DNA of 31,226 nt from Candidatus Saccharimonadota bacterium (lineage in GTDB: Bacteria; Patescibacteriota; Saccharimonadia; Saccharimonadales; Saccharimonadaceae): the NCBI GenBank assembly GCA_905372275.1, contig CAJPON010000011.1, positions 1 to 31,226 on the forward strand, written 5' to 3'. Positions 8,171 through 14,271 of this stretch are shown piece by piece. Position numbers and translations under genes: made by a program. Each line of letters starts with the position of its first letter. Position 1 is the first letter of the stretch. The notes under the pieces are model-generated. The model did not search any database and was not told the DNA's origin. It worked only from the letters and a program-made list of their open reading frames with translations.

Positions 8171-8458
8171 CTAGTTGGTCGTGTTCTCTCTGTGATGCTT
8201 ATCTTTGTTCTCTAAAAGGAGAACAAAGATAGCGGGAGTGACTATTACTTCATAAACGACAAGGAGAAACTTAAATGACACAACTATGAACGTTAGGTTA
8301 TAGTTGCTGATCAGTCTCCACGTCTCGACGTGGCTACCGGTAGCCACGATAAATGCCGTCCAAACAGCCCACTCAATGTGGTGATTGCGGCTGATCGCCA
8401 GCCGCAAAACAGCGATAGGAGCGACAAGGGCAGTGGTGACGACGAGGACGAAAAACAT
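8171..8458 (-). CDS. Small hydrophobic protein, unit A (unknown)
   Basis: A 95-residue ORF of unrecognised family. Three hydrophobic stretches (about residues 2-20, 28-42 and 54-80) suggest a small membrane protein with a charged C-terminus (ENKDKHHRENTTN). Coding support is a strong SD GAAGGAGGAAAG directly before the ATG, a TTGACA-N17-TATATA promoter, its own terminator, and mostly C-ending codons (AAC 5 of 6 Asn; runs of GTC and CTC). The ORF also holds several perfect hairpins: a 13-bp stem at 8200-8231, a 9-bp stem at about 8386-8408 and an 18-bp palindrome at about 8329-8346. The transcript may therefore act as a structured RNA as well as, or instead of, an mRNA. Confidence 0.6.
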   Translation of the reverse strand: MFFVLVVTTALVAPIAVLRLAISRNHHIEWAVWTAFIVATGSHVETWRLISNYNLTFIVVSFKFLLVVYEVIVTPAIFVLLLENKDKHHRENTTN

Positions 8459-8482
8459 CTTTCCTCCTTCAGGGGAACGAGC

Positions 8483-8527
8483 TTGCTCAGGCAGGGGCTA
8501 CTTCTCGCCCCTTACAAACCTGGGCAA
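8483..8527 (-). promoter_or_regulatory. Two-stem 5' leader of unit A
   Basis: On the minus strand, TTGCCCAGG (8527-8519) pairs with CCTGAGCAA (8491-8483) with one mismatch. It encloses GGGGC/GCCCC (8511-8507 with 8498-8494), and TG separates the inner and outer right arms. The SD and ATG follow within 25 nt. The same architecture with different stem sequence precedes unit B. Confidence 0.7.
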
Positions 8528-8533
8528 AAAGCT

Positions 8534-8569
8534 TGATACTTATATATCACGCATGAATCCCCATGTCAA
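8534..8569 (-). promoter_or_regulatory. Promoter of unit A with overlapping dyad
   Basis: On the minus strand, TTGACA (8569-8564), 17 bp and TATATA (8546-8541). The dyad TGATA...TATCA (plus-strand TGATACTTATATATCA, 8534-8549) covers the -10. Between this promoter and the rpsP stem-loop, 8570-8690 holds no gene I can support. Confidence 0.85.
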
Positions 8570-8695
8570 CGGTTTTAGCAATTATTTCGCAAAAATTGCA
8601 AATTTTAAGTATTTTTGAGCCGTTTTGGCCGTTTTTGCGCCCTCTAGCGGCGTTTTCTGCCTGAATTGGTCAATAGGCTCGACTTGAACGAAAAG

Positions 8696-8719
8696 GCGTC
8701 TAAGCGGCGGCTTAGGCGC
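8696..8719. other. Stem-loop abutting the rpsP -35 box
   Basis: GCGTCTAAGC and GCTTAGGCGC pair over 10 bp (one G-T wobble) around GGCG, followed by a T-rich stretch that contains the rpsP -35. On the minus strand it is followed by CTTTTC. It could be a terminator guarding the divergent region or a regulatory site; no gene on either side clearly needs a terminator here. Confidence 0.5.
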
Positions 8720-8723
8720 TTTG

Positions 8724-8752
8724 TTGACATTTTACCCGTAACACGCTAGAAT
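8724..8752 (+). promoter_or_regulatory. Promoter of rpsP
   Basis: TTGACA (8724-8729), a 17-bp spacer and TAGAAT (8747-8752). A leader of about 45 nt with SD AAAGGAAG precedes rpsP. Confidence 0.82.
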
Positions 8753-8803
8753 ATGACAGAAGTAACAATAGTACTAACGTGAAGTAAAGGAAGTTTTAAT
8801 TTT

Positions 8804-9166
8804 ATGCTCGCAATTCGTTTGCAACGTTTGGGCCGCAAGGCTTATCCGGTATACCGTGTCGCCGTCCAGGAAGCGCAGCGCCATCCATCGAGCGGCCGCG
8901 TGGTTGCTTATGTCGGCAGCTACAACCCGCACACCAAAGACGCTAATATCAATGTCGAGGCTGCTCAAAAATACCTTGATAACGGCGCTCAACCGACGCC
9001 GCGCGTTGCGAAGTTGCTAAAAGAAGCTGGCGTCAAACTGCCGAAATGGGTTAAAGAGTTCCAGGGCGGCAAGACCAAAGCGGTCAAGAACGCCGAAAAG
9101 CTGCGTAAGAATCAGTCCAAAGAAGAGCCAGCTGCCGAAGAGACAGAAGCTCCAGCTGAAGCCTAA
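8804..9166 (+). CDS. rpsP: Small ribosomal subunit protein bS16
   Basis: A 120-residue protein. Residues 1-80 are typical bS16 (MLAIRLQRLGRKAYPVYRVAV, then GSYNPHTKDANINVEAAQKYLDNGAQPTPRVAKLL). S16 stabilises the 5' and central domains of 16S rRNA during 30S assembly. About 35 extra C-terminal residues, lysine-rich then alanine/glutamate-rich, extend beyond the usual length of about 80-90. It heads the rpsP-khpA-trmD group but has its own terminator. Confidence 0.97.
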   Translation: MLAIRLQRLGRKAYPVYRVAVQEAQRHPSSGRVVAYVGSYNPHTKDANINVEAAQKYLDNGAQPTPRVAKLLKEAGVKLPKWVKEFQGGKTKAVKNAEKLRKNQSKEEPAAEETEAPAEA

Positions 9167-9184
9167 CGCTTTTAATTACGAACT

Positions 9185-9220
9185 AGCGCGCTCTAGCTGC
9201 ATGGTTGGGGCGCGTTTTTC
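9185..9220 (+). terminator. Terminator after rpsP
   Basis: AGCGCGCTCT pairs with GGGGCGCGTT (10 bp including wobbles) across a 14-nt loop, followed by a TTTTT run at 9215-9219. Confidence 0.75.
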
Positions 9221-9290
9221 GATTTCATAGCAAAAGCATGTTACAATGAAAGTACGATAGTAACCGTGTGACCGCAAAGGAGGAGATACC

Positions 9291-9698
9291 GTGGGCATGT
9301 CGACCATTGACCAGGAATTTGTCGAATATATCGTAAAATCACTAGTAGGACATCCAGACGATGTGGTTGTTGACCGGATTGTCGACGAGAAGGGCGTTTT
9401 GCTGACACTAACTGTTAATCCAGAAGATTTGGGCCGGGTGATTGGCCGCCGCGGCTCGACCGCGCAAGGACTGCGCACGCTGCTGCGAGCACTAGGCGCT
9501 AAAAATACTGCTCATTACAACCTGAAAATCGTTAATAATGACGACCGCGAGGACGCCGATTCGGCCGTCGTGGATAATGATGTGGAAAACGCCACTAGTG
9601 ATTCTGTGGAAAATGACCCAGAAAATGCAGAAACCGAAAGCGATTTCGCAAAAAAGTCGCGCCAAGAGCTTGCAGAATTGGACGACCTTGATATATAA
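9291..9698 (+). CDS. khpA: KH-domain RNA-binding protein KhpA
   Basis: A 135-residue protein. Residues 1-75 match KhpA/YlqC: DQEFVEYIVKSLVGHPDDV, then the KH GxxG loop GRRG at 52-55 within DLGRVIGRRGSTAQGLR. KhpA binds structured RNA, commonly with KhpB, and its gene usually follows rpsP, as here. The C-terminal 55 residues are an acidic, probably disordered tail. GTG at 9291 is the start: AAAGGAGG lies 7 nt upstream, and the ATG two codons later would be spaced less well. TACAAT near 9244 is a plausible -10, so it can be transcribed separately from rpsP. Confidence 0.92.
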   Translation: MGMSTIDQEFVEYIVKSLVGHPDDVVVDRIVDEKGVLLTLTVNPEDLGRVIGRRGSTAQGLRTLLRALGAKNTAHYNLKIVNNDDREDADSAVVDNDVENATSDSVENDPENAETESDFAKKSRQELAELDDLDI

Positions 9699-9699
9699 T
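9670..9699 (+). promoter_or_regulatory. Promoter at the end of khpA
   Basis: TTGCAG (9670-9675), an 18-bp spacer and TATAAT (9694-9699) overlap the khpA stop codon. They would start a transcript near 9706 where no ORF exists. Confidence 0.5.
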
Positions 9700-9705
9700 C
9701 ATAAG

Positions 9706-9838
9706 TAAGTTCATGCGAGAACCCTGAACTAACGAAAACAAAGTACAAAAGCTCTACTGCGAGCAAACCGACAAATGGTTTGAGAGACTTATTTGTGCAA
9801 GAAAGCCGTCCTTTGAGGCGGTTTTCTTGTTTGGGTGA
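9706..9838 (+). ncRNA. Candidate small RNA of about 130 nt after khpA
   Basis: There is no ORF of useful length. The stretch begins after a -10 at 9694-9699 and contains hairpins AGTTC/GAACT, AAACC/GGTTT and ACAAAT/ATTTGT. It ends in a terminator-like hairpin AAGCCGTC/GGCGGTTT followed by TCTTGTTT (about 9803-9835). It does not match tmRNA, RNase P RNA, SRP RNA or T-box conserved motifs that I know. It may simply be the khpA 3' untranslated region. Confidence 0.4.
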
Positions 9839-10005
9839 AATTTCGAGAAGGCGAACGTAATCTATTGCACGAAAAGCCAAACGTGTCAATTGCAACTATA
9901 CAACTTTTTTGTAAAAGCACAAATATATAGATAAAATATAACGTAATATAAGTCAAATACTATTATGCAATAAAATCTAGATTGTAGCAAATTATTGCAA
10001 GACAT
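9839..10005. other. AT-rich intergenic stretch, no gene seen
   Basis: This stretch is strongly AT-rich with no ORF, tRNA or clear promoter on either strand. With the small-RNA candidate and the unit B 3' element it makes up the 430-bp gene-free interval between khpA and unit B. Confidence 0.6.
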
Positions 10006-10117
10006 GAAAATAGCCCGCCGAAAACGTGCTCAAGCTGGAAACTGGGTATTCAACCCAGGAAACGCAGGAATGTGCGTCTCGAACCAGGTTGAACCAATTT
10101 TCAGCGGGCTATTTTCG
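10006..10117 (-). other. Large branched 3' RNA element of unit B
   Basis: GAAAATAGCCCGC and GCGGGCTATTTTC, extended by GAAAA/TTTTC after one mismatch, form a 19-position closing stem (10006-10024 with 10099-10117). Inside are CTGGGT/ACCCAG (10041-10057) and ACGCA/TGCGT (about 10060-10077), enclosed by CTGG/CCAG, giving a three-way junction. The closing stem alone would look like a terminator (A-tract, GC stem, TATTTTC), but the 75-nt folded insert is unusual. Confidence 0.75.
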
Positions 10118-10128
10118 AGCGGGCTGTG

Positions 10129-10302
10129 TCAGCCCTTCAGGCTATCCAGGCGGATAGCCTGGATGAACCCGAGCCAGAAGGCCGCGCGAAACGGCCAGTG
10201 GTTAATCAGGGCCACAGCAAGTTTCGAGAGAGCGTACAAATGTACGCGCTCTCGAAACGAGAGCTTCCTGGGCTCGGGGGCAATGGCGGTGACGGTCGGC
10301 AT
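10129..10302 (-). CDS. Small basic/amphipathic protein, unit B (unknown)
   Basis: A 57-residue ORF of unrecognised family. It starts MPTVTAIAPEPRKLSFRERV, then has one hydrophobic or amphipathic stretch (about residues 22-50, LSKLAVALINHWPFRAAFWLG) and ends DSLKG. Support is SD AAAGGAGGG upstream, a TTGACA-N17-TATATA promoter and a folded leader shared with unit A. The ORF contains two mutually exclusive hairpins around 10220-10264 (a 17-bp stem with one mismatch, or a perfect 7-bp GCTCTCG/CGAGAGC) and a 9-bp hairpin near 10139-10160. The ATG sits in a GGTC-ATGCC-GACC loop. A functional RNA is a real alternative to a coding role. Confidence 0.55.
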   Translation of the reverse strand: MPTVTAIAPEPRKLSFRERVHLYALSKLAVALINHWPFRAAFWLGFIQAIRLDSLKG

Positions 10303-10317
10303 GACCGCCCTCCTTTC

Positions 10318-10367
10318 TTTGCTCAAAGCAAGGGCGACTTTCGCCCTAGAATTAAACTTTGAGCAAA
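10318..10367 (-). promoter_or_regulatory. Two-stem 5' leader of unit B
   Basis: On the minus strand, TTTGCTCAAAG (10367-10357) pairs perfectly with CTTTGAGCAAA (10328-10318). It encloses the perfect hairpin AGGGCGA/TCGCCCT (10347-10331), with TG between inner and outer right arms as in unit A. SD and ATG follow within 16 nt. Confidence 0.8.
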
Positions 10368-10370
10368 AGT

Positions 10371-10406
10371 TGATATATATATATCACAGATAGACATCCG
10401 TGTCAA
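10371..10406 (-). promoter_or_regulatory. Promoter of unit B with overlapping dyad
   Basis: On the minus strand, TTGACA (10406-10401), 17 bp and TATATA (10383-10378). The palindrome TGATATATATATATCA (10371-10386) covers the -10. It is divergent from trmD, whose -10 starts only 8 bp away at 10414. Confidence 0.87.
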
Positions 10407-10426
10407 GACTTGCTACACTATAACAG

Positions 10427-11083
10427 ATGAGAAAAATTCAGGTGATCACCTTATTTCCAGAAATGTTCGCTGGTGTGTTCGGTAGTTCGATGATGTGGAA
10501 GGCGCAAAAAGACGACCATGTTGAGCTCTCGACGATTGACCTGCGCCAGTTCGGATTAGGCCCGCGCCGCACGGTCGACGATACGCCGTATGGCGGCGGC
10601 GACGGTATGCTGCTGATGGTTGAGCCGCTATGGAATGCGGTGCAGCAGGCTAAACAGATTGACCCTGGCGCTAAAGTCTTAATCATGACACCGCGCGGCC
10701 AGCGTTGGCGGCAGGCGCTGGCGCAGCAATACAGCGAAAGCGAGAACGGTTATATTGTAATCTGCGGCCGCTACGAGGGCTATGACGAGCGAATTATGGC
10801 GCTGGTTGATCAAGAGCTTAGCGTCGGCGATTATGTGCTAACTGGCGGCGAATTGCCAGCGATGACGATTATTGATTCGATTGTGCGGTTAATACCTGGC
10901 GTACTCGGCGGCGAAAACAGCGCAGCGATTGAGAGCTTTAGCGACGGCGAAACGCTAGAATACCCGCAATACACCCGGCCCGAGGAATGGCAAGGTTTGC
11001 GCGTGCCAGAAGTGTTACTTAGCGGGCACCATGGCAAAATCGCCGAATGGCGGGCAGCACACAGTAAAAAGGCTGGGGAATAA
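10427..11083 (+). CDS. trmD: tRNA (guanine-N1-)-methyltransferase TrmD
   Basis: A 218-residue SPOUT methyltransferase that makes m1G37 in tRNAs and so prevents +1 frameshifting. It shows KIQVITLFPEMF at the start, DDTPYGGGDGMLL at 51-63, the knot segment GRYEGYDERI at 114-123 and SVGDYVLTGGELPAM at 132-145. It is somewhat short at the C-terminus but complete in motifs. TACACT (10414-10419, extended -10 TGC) ends 7 nt before the ATG and there is no SD, so the transcript is probably leaderless. rimM and rplS, often adjacent, are not here; unit B lies between khpA and trmD instead. Confidence 0.97.
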   Translation: MRKIQVITLFPEMFAGVFGSSMMWKAQKDDHVELSTIDLRQFGLGPRRTVDDTPYGGGDGMLLMVEPLWNAVQQAKQIDPGAKVLIMTPRGQRWRQALAQQYSESENGYIVICGRYEGYDERIMALVDQELSVGDYVLTGGELPAMTIIDSIVRLIPGVLGGENSAAIESFSDGETLEYPQYTRPEEWQGLRVPEVLLSGHHGKIAEWRAAHSKKAGE

Positions 11084-11138
11084 AGCGATTTTGCCGGCGC
11101 CGGGCAGGCCCAGCTAGCGTCAACTAAACTAGGAAACA

Positions 11139-11172
11139 AAATACTCCTCGCCAAGGCAGAGGAGTATTTCAT
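11139..11172 (+). terminator. Terminator after trmD
   Basis: AAATACTCCTC (11139-11149) pairs perfectly with GAGGAGTATTT (11159-11169) around a 9-nt loop. A/T flanks make it usable in both directions. The stretch 11173-11312 is T-rich and holds nothing else I can support. Confidence 0.82.
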
Positions 11173-11324
11173 TGTTGTGGTGGATTTATCGGAGAGCGAT
11201 CGATACATTTTTGTGTTTGTTTTTGTAACTTCGCTGTCTATACAATATACGTTTTTGTGCTTAATAGCAAGCATTTTTTGGACAAAAAATAAAAAATCGT
11301 GTGGAAAAATGCTATGCTAATAAT

Positions 11325-11783
11325 ATGAAACAGTTTATAGCTAGTATTTTTCCGCCAACAATTTTCAAGAAGCGCGCACAGTATGCGGCGCTGGCAGCAG
11401 GTTTCTGGACTATTATTATAATGTTGGCGCAATTGTTTAGGTTCGAGAAATTTCCAAAAACTCTAGAATCGCTGGGGATTGGCGACGGCACTATCGTCGC
11501 GATTGCTATAGTTCTGCTGGAGTTTATTTCCTTGCCATTTTTGTTGTCTATGCCGCGGTTGAGTGAGCTAGAGCAGCGAATATCAGGTGTGTGCGTGCTG
11601 CTAACGCCTAGCGTTTGGCTGGTGATTAGCGCGGCTGTGCTGATGAGCAGCGGACAGGAAAAAGTTAGTTTGTTTGGCGCGGTAGCGGCGCTGCCGGGGG
11701 TGGCTAGCCTGCTGCTGTCCGGCGCGTGGCTAGCAGCTGCGGCGTATTTGACCGCCAAACTGCGGCGGCTAGATTTGAAATAA
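11325..11783 (+). CDS. Small integral membrane protein (unknown)
   Basis: A 152-residue protein with four predicted membrane helices (about residues 19-40, 53-75, 88-112 and 118-143) and a basic C-terminus KLRRLDLK, so probably N-in/C-in. No conserved motif or family is recognised. The frame is open further 5', but the ATG at 11325 is chosen because TATGCT (11313-11318) ends 6 nt before it and no SD exists for either start. It lies between trmD and tRNA-Gln. Confidence 0.75.
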   Translation: MKQFIASIFPPTIFKKRAQYAALAAGFWTIIIMLAQLFRFEKFPKTLESLGIGDGTIVAIAIVLLEFISLPFLLSMPRLSELEQRISGVCVLLTPSVWLVISAAVLMSSGQEKVSLFGAVAALPGVASLLLSGAWLAAAAYLTAKLRRLDLK

Positions 11784-11816
11784 CGGCACTCTAGTGATAT
11801 ATTAAGGTAGGCGCGA

Positions 11817-11891
11817 TGGGGTGTCGCCAAGTGGTAAGGCACTGGGTTCTGGTCCCAGCATGCGGGGGTTCGAATCCCTCCACCCCAGCCA
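11817..11891 (+). tRNA. tRNA-Gln (anticodon CTG), CCA encoded
   Basis: Acceptor TGGGGTG pairs with CACCCCA, D arm GCC/GGC, anticodon stem CTGGG/CCCAG around TTCTGGT (anticodon CTG), T arm GGGGG/CCCTC around TTCGAAT, discriminator G, then CCA. A possible -10 (GATATATT) is about 20 nt upstream. hisS begins 12 nt after the CCA, so tRNA and mRNA are probably cotranscribed. Confidence 0.97.
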
Positions 11892-11903
11892 AGAAATAAT
11901 GAT

Positions 11904-13217
11904 ATGAAGACAACTACTCCCCGCATTCCGAGCGGTTTCAGCGAATACCTGCCAGGCGACCAAATAGAGTTTAATCGTTTGCGCGACATTATTCGCGAAA
12001 CTTATGAGCGCTATGGCTACGCGCCGCTGGACACGCCAGATATTGAGCTGAGCGAGGTGTTGTTGGCGAAGGGCGGCGGTGAAACCGAGAAACAAATCTA
12101 TCGGTTTGAACGCGGCAAGAATGATTTGAGCTTGCGTTTTGATCTAACGGTGCCGCTGGCGCGCTATGTCGCCGAACATGAAGGTCAGCTGGTCTTCCCG
12201 TTCCGGCGTTACCAGATTGGCAAAGTGCACCGCGCCGAGCGAGCCCAAGCTGGCCGTTTCCGCGAATTCTACCAGTGCGACATTGATGTGATTGGTTCGG
12301 AAAGCGTGGCGGCCGATGCGGAATTCCCAGCGGTAATTAACGATATTTTCGAGCAGTTTGCTTTCGGCGAGTTCACGATTCACATCAATAACCGCTTGGT
12401 GTTGAACGGCTTTTTCGCTGGAATTGGTTTGGCCGATGTGTCGGCGGATGTACTGCGAGTAGTCGATAAAATCGAGAAAATATCGCGTCAAGATTTTATG
12501 GCGGAATTATGCGAGCTAGGCCTTAGCGAAAAGCAAGTGGCGCAAGTAGTTGCTTTCACAGAAATTAGCGGTAGCAACGACGAGATTTTATCGCAGCTAG
12601 AATCAATGAAAAACGAAATTGATTCTGATGATTTCGCGCTTGGCACGGCAAAATTACGCGAGTTGCTGGCGATGCTGCGAAACATGGGCTTGCCAGAGCG
12701 GCGTATTCAGTTAGATCTACGGATTGCGCGCGGACTAGATTATTATACTGGCGTAGTCTACGAAACGACGCTTGATGATTATCCAGAAGTCGGCAGTGTT
12801 TGCTCGGGCGGGCGCTACGATAACTTGGCCGAGAACTATACGCGGACGCGTCTGCCGGGTGTTGGCGTGTCGATTGGTTTGTCGCGCTTATTCTATAAAC
12901 TACGCGAAGCAGGCGTTGTGTCTAGTCATCGCCGGACATTGGCGCGCTGTATGGTGGCGTCTTTTGACGACGCGCAATTCGGCGAGGCACTGCAAATAGC
13001 TGCCGAGCTGCGGCGAGCTGGCGTGGCGACAATTCTTAATACTGAATCAGTACCGTTAAAAAAGAAGCTGCGCTATGCTGATCGTCTTGGCATACCGTTG
13101 GTAGTCTTGATTGGCGAAGAAGAAGTGCGCGGCCGTTTCGCGACAGTGAAGGATATGGCAACCGGTGAGAATAAGCCCATTCCCCGCCAGCAACTAGTCG
13201 AGGAGCTGCAACGATAA
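11904..13217 (+). CDS. hisS: Histidyl-tRNA synthetase
   Basis: A 437-residue class II synthetase charging tRNA-His. Motif 2 spans about 99-127 (PFRRYQIGKVHRAERAQ... REFYQCDIDV), the histidine-binding RGLDYYTGVVYE is near 276-287, LRFDLTVPLARY is at 77-88, and a C-terminal anticodon-binding domain starts near residue 340. The length is normal. No SD precedes the ATG. Release of tRNA-Gln by 3' processing would leave a leader of only about 12 nt. The C-terminus contains a GAGGAG that can serve as SD for the next gene. Confidence 0.97.
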   Translation: MKTTTPRIPSGFSEYLPGDQIEFNRLRDIIRETYERYGYAPLDTPDIELSEVLLAKGGGETEKQIYRFERGKNDLSLRFDLTVPLARYVAEHEGQLVFPFRRYQIGKVHRAERAQAGRFREFYQCDIDVIGSESVAADAEFPAVINDIFEQFAFGEFTIHINNRLVLNGFFAGIGLADVSADVLRVVDKIEKISRQDFMAELCELGLSEKQVAQVVAFTEISGSNDEILSQLESMKNEIDSDDFALGTAKLRELLAMLRNMGLPERRIQLDLRIARGLDYYTGVVYETTLDDYPEVGSVCSGGRYDNLAENYTRTRLPGVGVSIGLSRLFYKLREAGVVSSHRRTLARCMVASFDDAQFGEALQIAAELRRAGVATILNTESVPLKKKLRYADRLGIPLVVLIGEEEVRGRFATVKDMATGENKPIPRQQLVEELQR

Positions 13218-13218
13218 G

Positions 13219-13719
13219 GTGGCTTGGCTAGTTAAGGTAATCGCCGACTGGCTGCTGATTCCGTTAGTACTGCTGGCTTTGTATGAACTATTTTTTAAGG
13301 TTGAAAGTAAGCACCGCTATGAAATTTATTCTCGCGTGCTGATGGCCGGGCTGACGTCTTATGTGACTGCTAAAATCCTTGGGCTAATATATCAGCCTGA
13401 ACAGTTGCGTCCGTTTGAGCTGCTTGGCGTTAACCCAGGGGCGGCTTATCTGAATAATCCGGGATTTCCATCGGATCATGCGCTTTTTGCAATGTTTTTG
13501 GTGCTGGCGGTCTGGTATGCACTGCGTCGCCGCTCGATTACTATAATTATGCTAACTATGGCGCTGCTAGTCGGCGTTGGCAGAATATTAGCGCTGGTGC
13601 ATACGCCGCTTGATGTTGTCGGTGGCATGGCGGTGGCTTGCTTGGGGGCGTTGTGGTACGTGGATTGGCCTAATGTTAAGCTTGCATCTAGCAAAAAACG
13701 CAAGAATGTAGTAAAATAA
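13219..13719 (+). CDS. PAP2-family membrane phosphatase (undecaprenyl-diphosphatase-like)
   Basis: A 166-residue protein with about five membrane helices. The PAP2 motifs are K52...RP64-65, FPSDH (83-87, the PSGH motif with Asp for Gly) and GR-x5-H-x3-D (121-132). PAP2 enzymes dephosphorylate lipid phosphates; BcrC-like members recycle undecaprenyl pyrophosphate, which would fit a wall-making cell. The lysine-rich tail is cytoplasmic. The GTG start follows the hisS stop by 1 nt, with GAGGAG inside hisS as its ribosome site, so it is translationally coupled. The first motif spacing is atypical. Confidence 0.85.
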   Translation: MAWLVKVIADWLLIPLVLLALYELFFKVESKHRYEIYSRVLMAGLTSYVTAKILGLIYQPEQLRPFELLGVNPGAAYLNNPGFPSDHALFAMFLVLAVWYALRRRSITIIMLTMALLVGVGRILALVHTPLDVVGGMAVACLGALWYVDWPNVKLASSKKRKNVVK

Positions 13720-13749
13720 CTTAGTAAGATGACTAATGTGGAGAAACCT

Positions 13750-14235
13750 ATGAACAACGCAAACGAGACTGCAGCGGTGAAGCTGGAGCCGTTTATTCCG
13801 ATGGACAAAAAGGATATCATTCGAGCTGCTATCTATGGAGCATTCGCTGGTGCAATACTAACGGTGTTGTATATTTTGGTTGGCCGGGTCGCGTCGGCGG
13901 TGATGTGCCGCGGCGATAATGATTTATGCCAGAATGCACCGCTGTATGTAGCAATTTTTTCGGTAACTTTGGTGTCAATCGGCGGATTGATACTGCTGTC
14001 GCAGGCGCGAATTTACCGGCCGTTATTTATCGTTATTGCTTCGATAGCGGCTCTATGGGGTCTGCAATCATATTTAGCGCTATTGCCGTGGTATTGGGCG
14101 ATGGCGGCGATGACGGTAATTGGTGCGTTGACGTATGCGATGTTTACTTGGCTGGCGCGATTGCGGTCGTTTATACTCTACTTGGTTGTATCGATTGTGC
14201 TGATTGTAGCGGCTCGGTTGATTATCGCTGGGTAG
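13750..14235 (+). CDS. Integral membrane protein (unknown)
   Basis: A protein of about 161 residues with an acidic/polar N-terminus (to about residue 20) and five hydrophobic segments. A loop containing CRGDNDLC follows the first helix and could form a disulfide outside. No family is recognised. The ATG at 13750 is preferred because GTGGAG lies 6 nt upstream; the in-frame ATG at 13729 would add seven residues. It follows the PAP2 gene by 30 nt and may be in the same transcript. Confidence 0.75.
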   Translation: MNNANETAAVKLEPFIPMDKKDIIRAAIYGAFAGAILTVLYILVGRVASAVMCRGDNDLCQNAPLYVAIFSVTLVSIGGLILLSQARIYRPLFIVIASIAALWGLQSYLALLPWYWAMAAMTVIGALTYAMFTWLARLRSFILYLVVSIVLIVAARLIIAG

Positions 14236-14271
14236 CTGGCGCAGAACCGTTATTTGCGGTATGCTAGCTAT

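Noticed and set aside
8066..8540. tmRNA or RNase P RNA in the highly folded unit A region
   Set aside because: The GAGGAAAG-like string here is the SD. There is no tRNA-like end pairing, no CCA, and none of the conserved RNase P core segments that I can recognise.
8330..8618. Plus-strand open frames opposite unit A
   Set aside because: They have no promoter or SD and cross the minus-strand leader and promoter. They are shadows of the unit A ORF.
9700..9840. T-box leader, because the terminator has a CCGTCCTTT...GGCGG shape
   Set aside because: The diagnostic T-box antiterminator sequence (AGGGTGGNACCGCG) is absent and no synthetase or amino-acid gene follows.
9995..10393. Plus-strand open frame of 132 codons across the unit B region
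   Set aside because: It runs through the inverted repeats, leader and promoter of the minus-strand unit and has no SD or leaderless -10. Its product is arginine-rich low-quality sequence. The minus-strand reading has promoter, SD and leader.
13926..14267. Overlapping plus-strand frame of 113 codons within the membrane protein at 13750-14235
   Set aside because: It is an out-of-frame shadow of a hydrophobic gene, with no start signal of its own.
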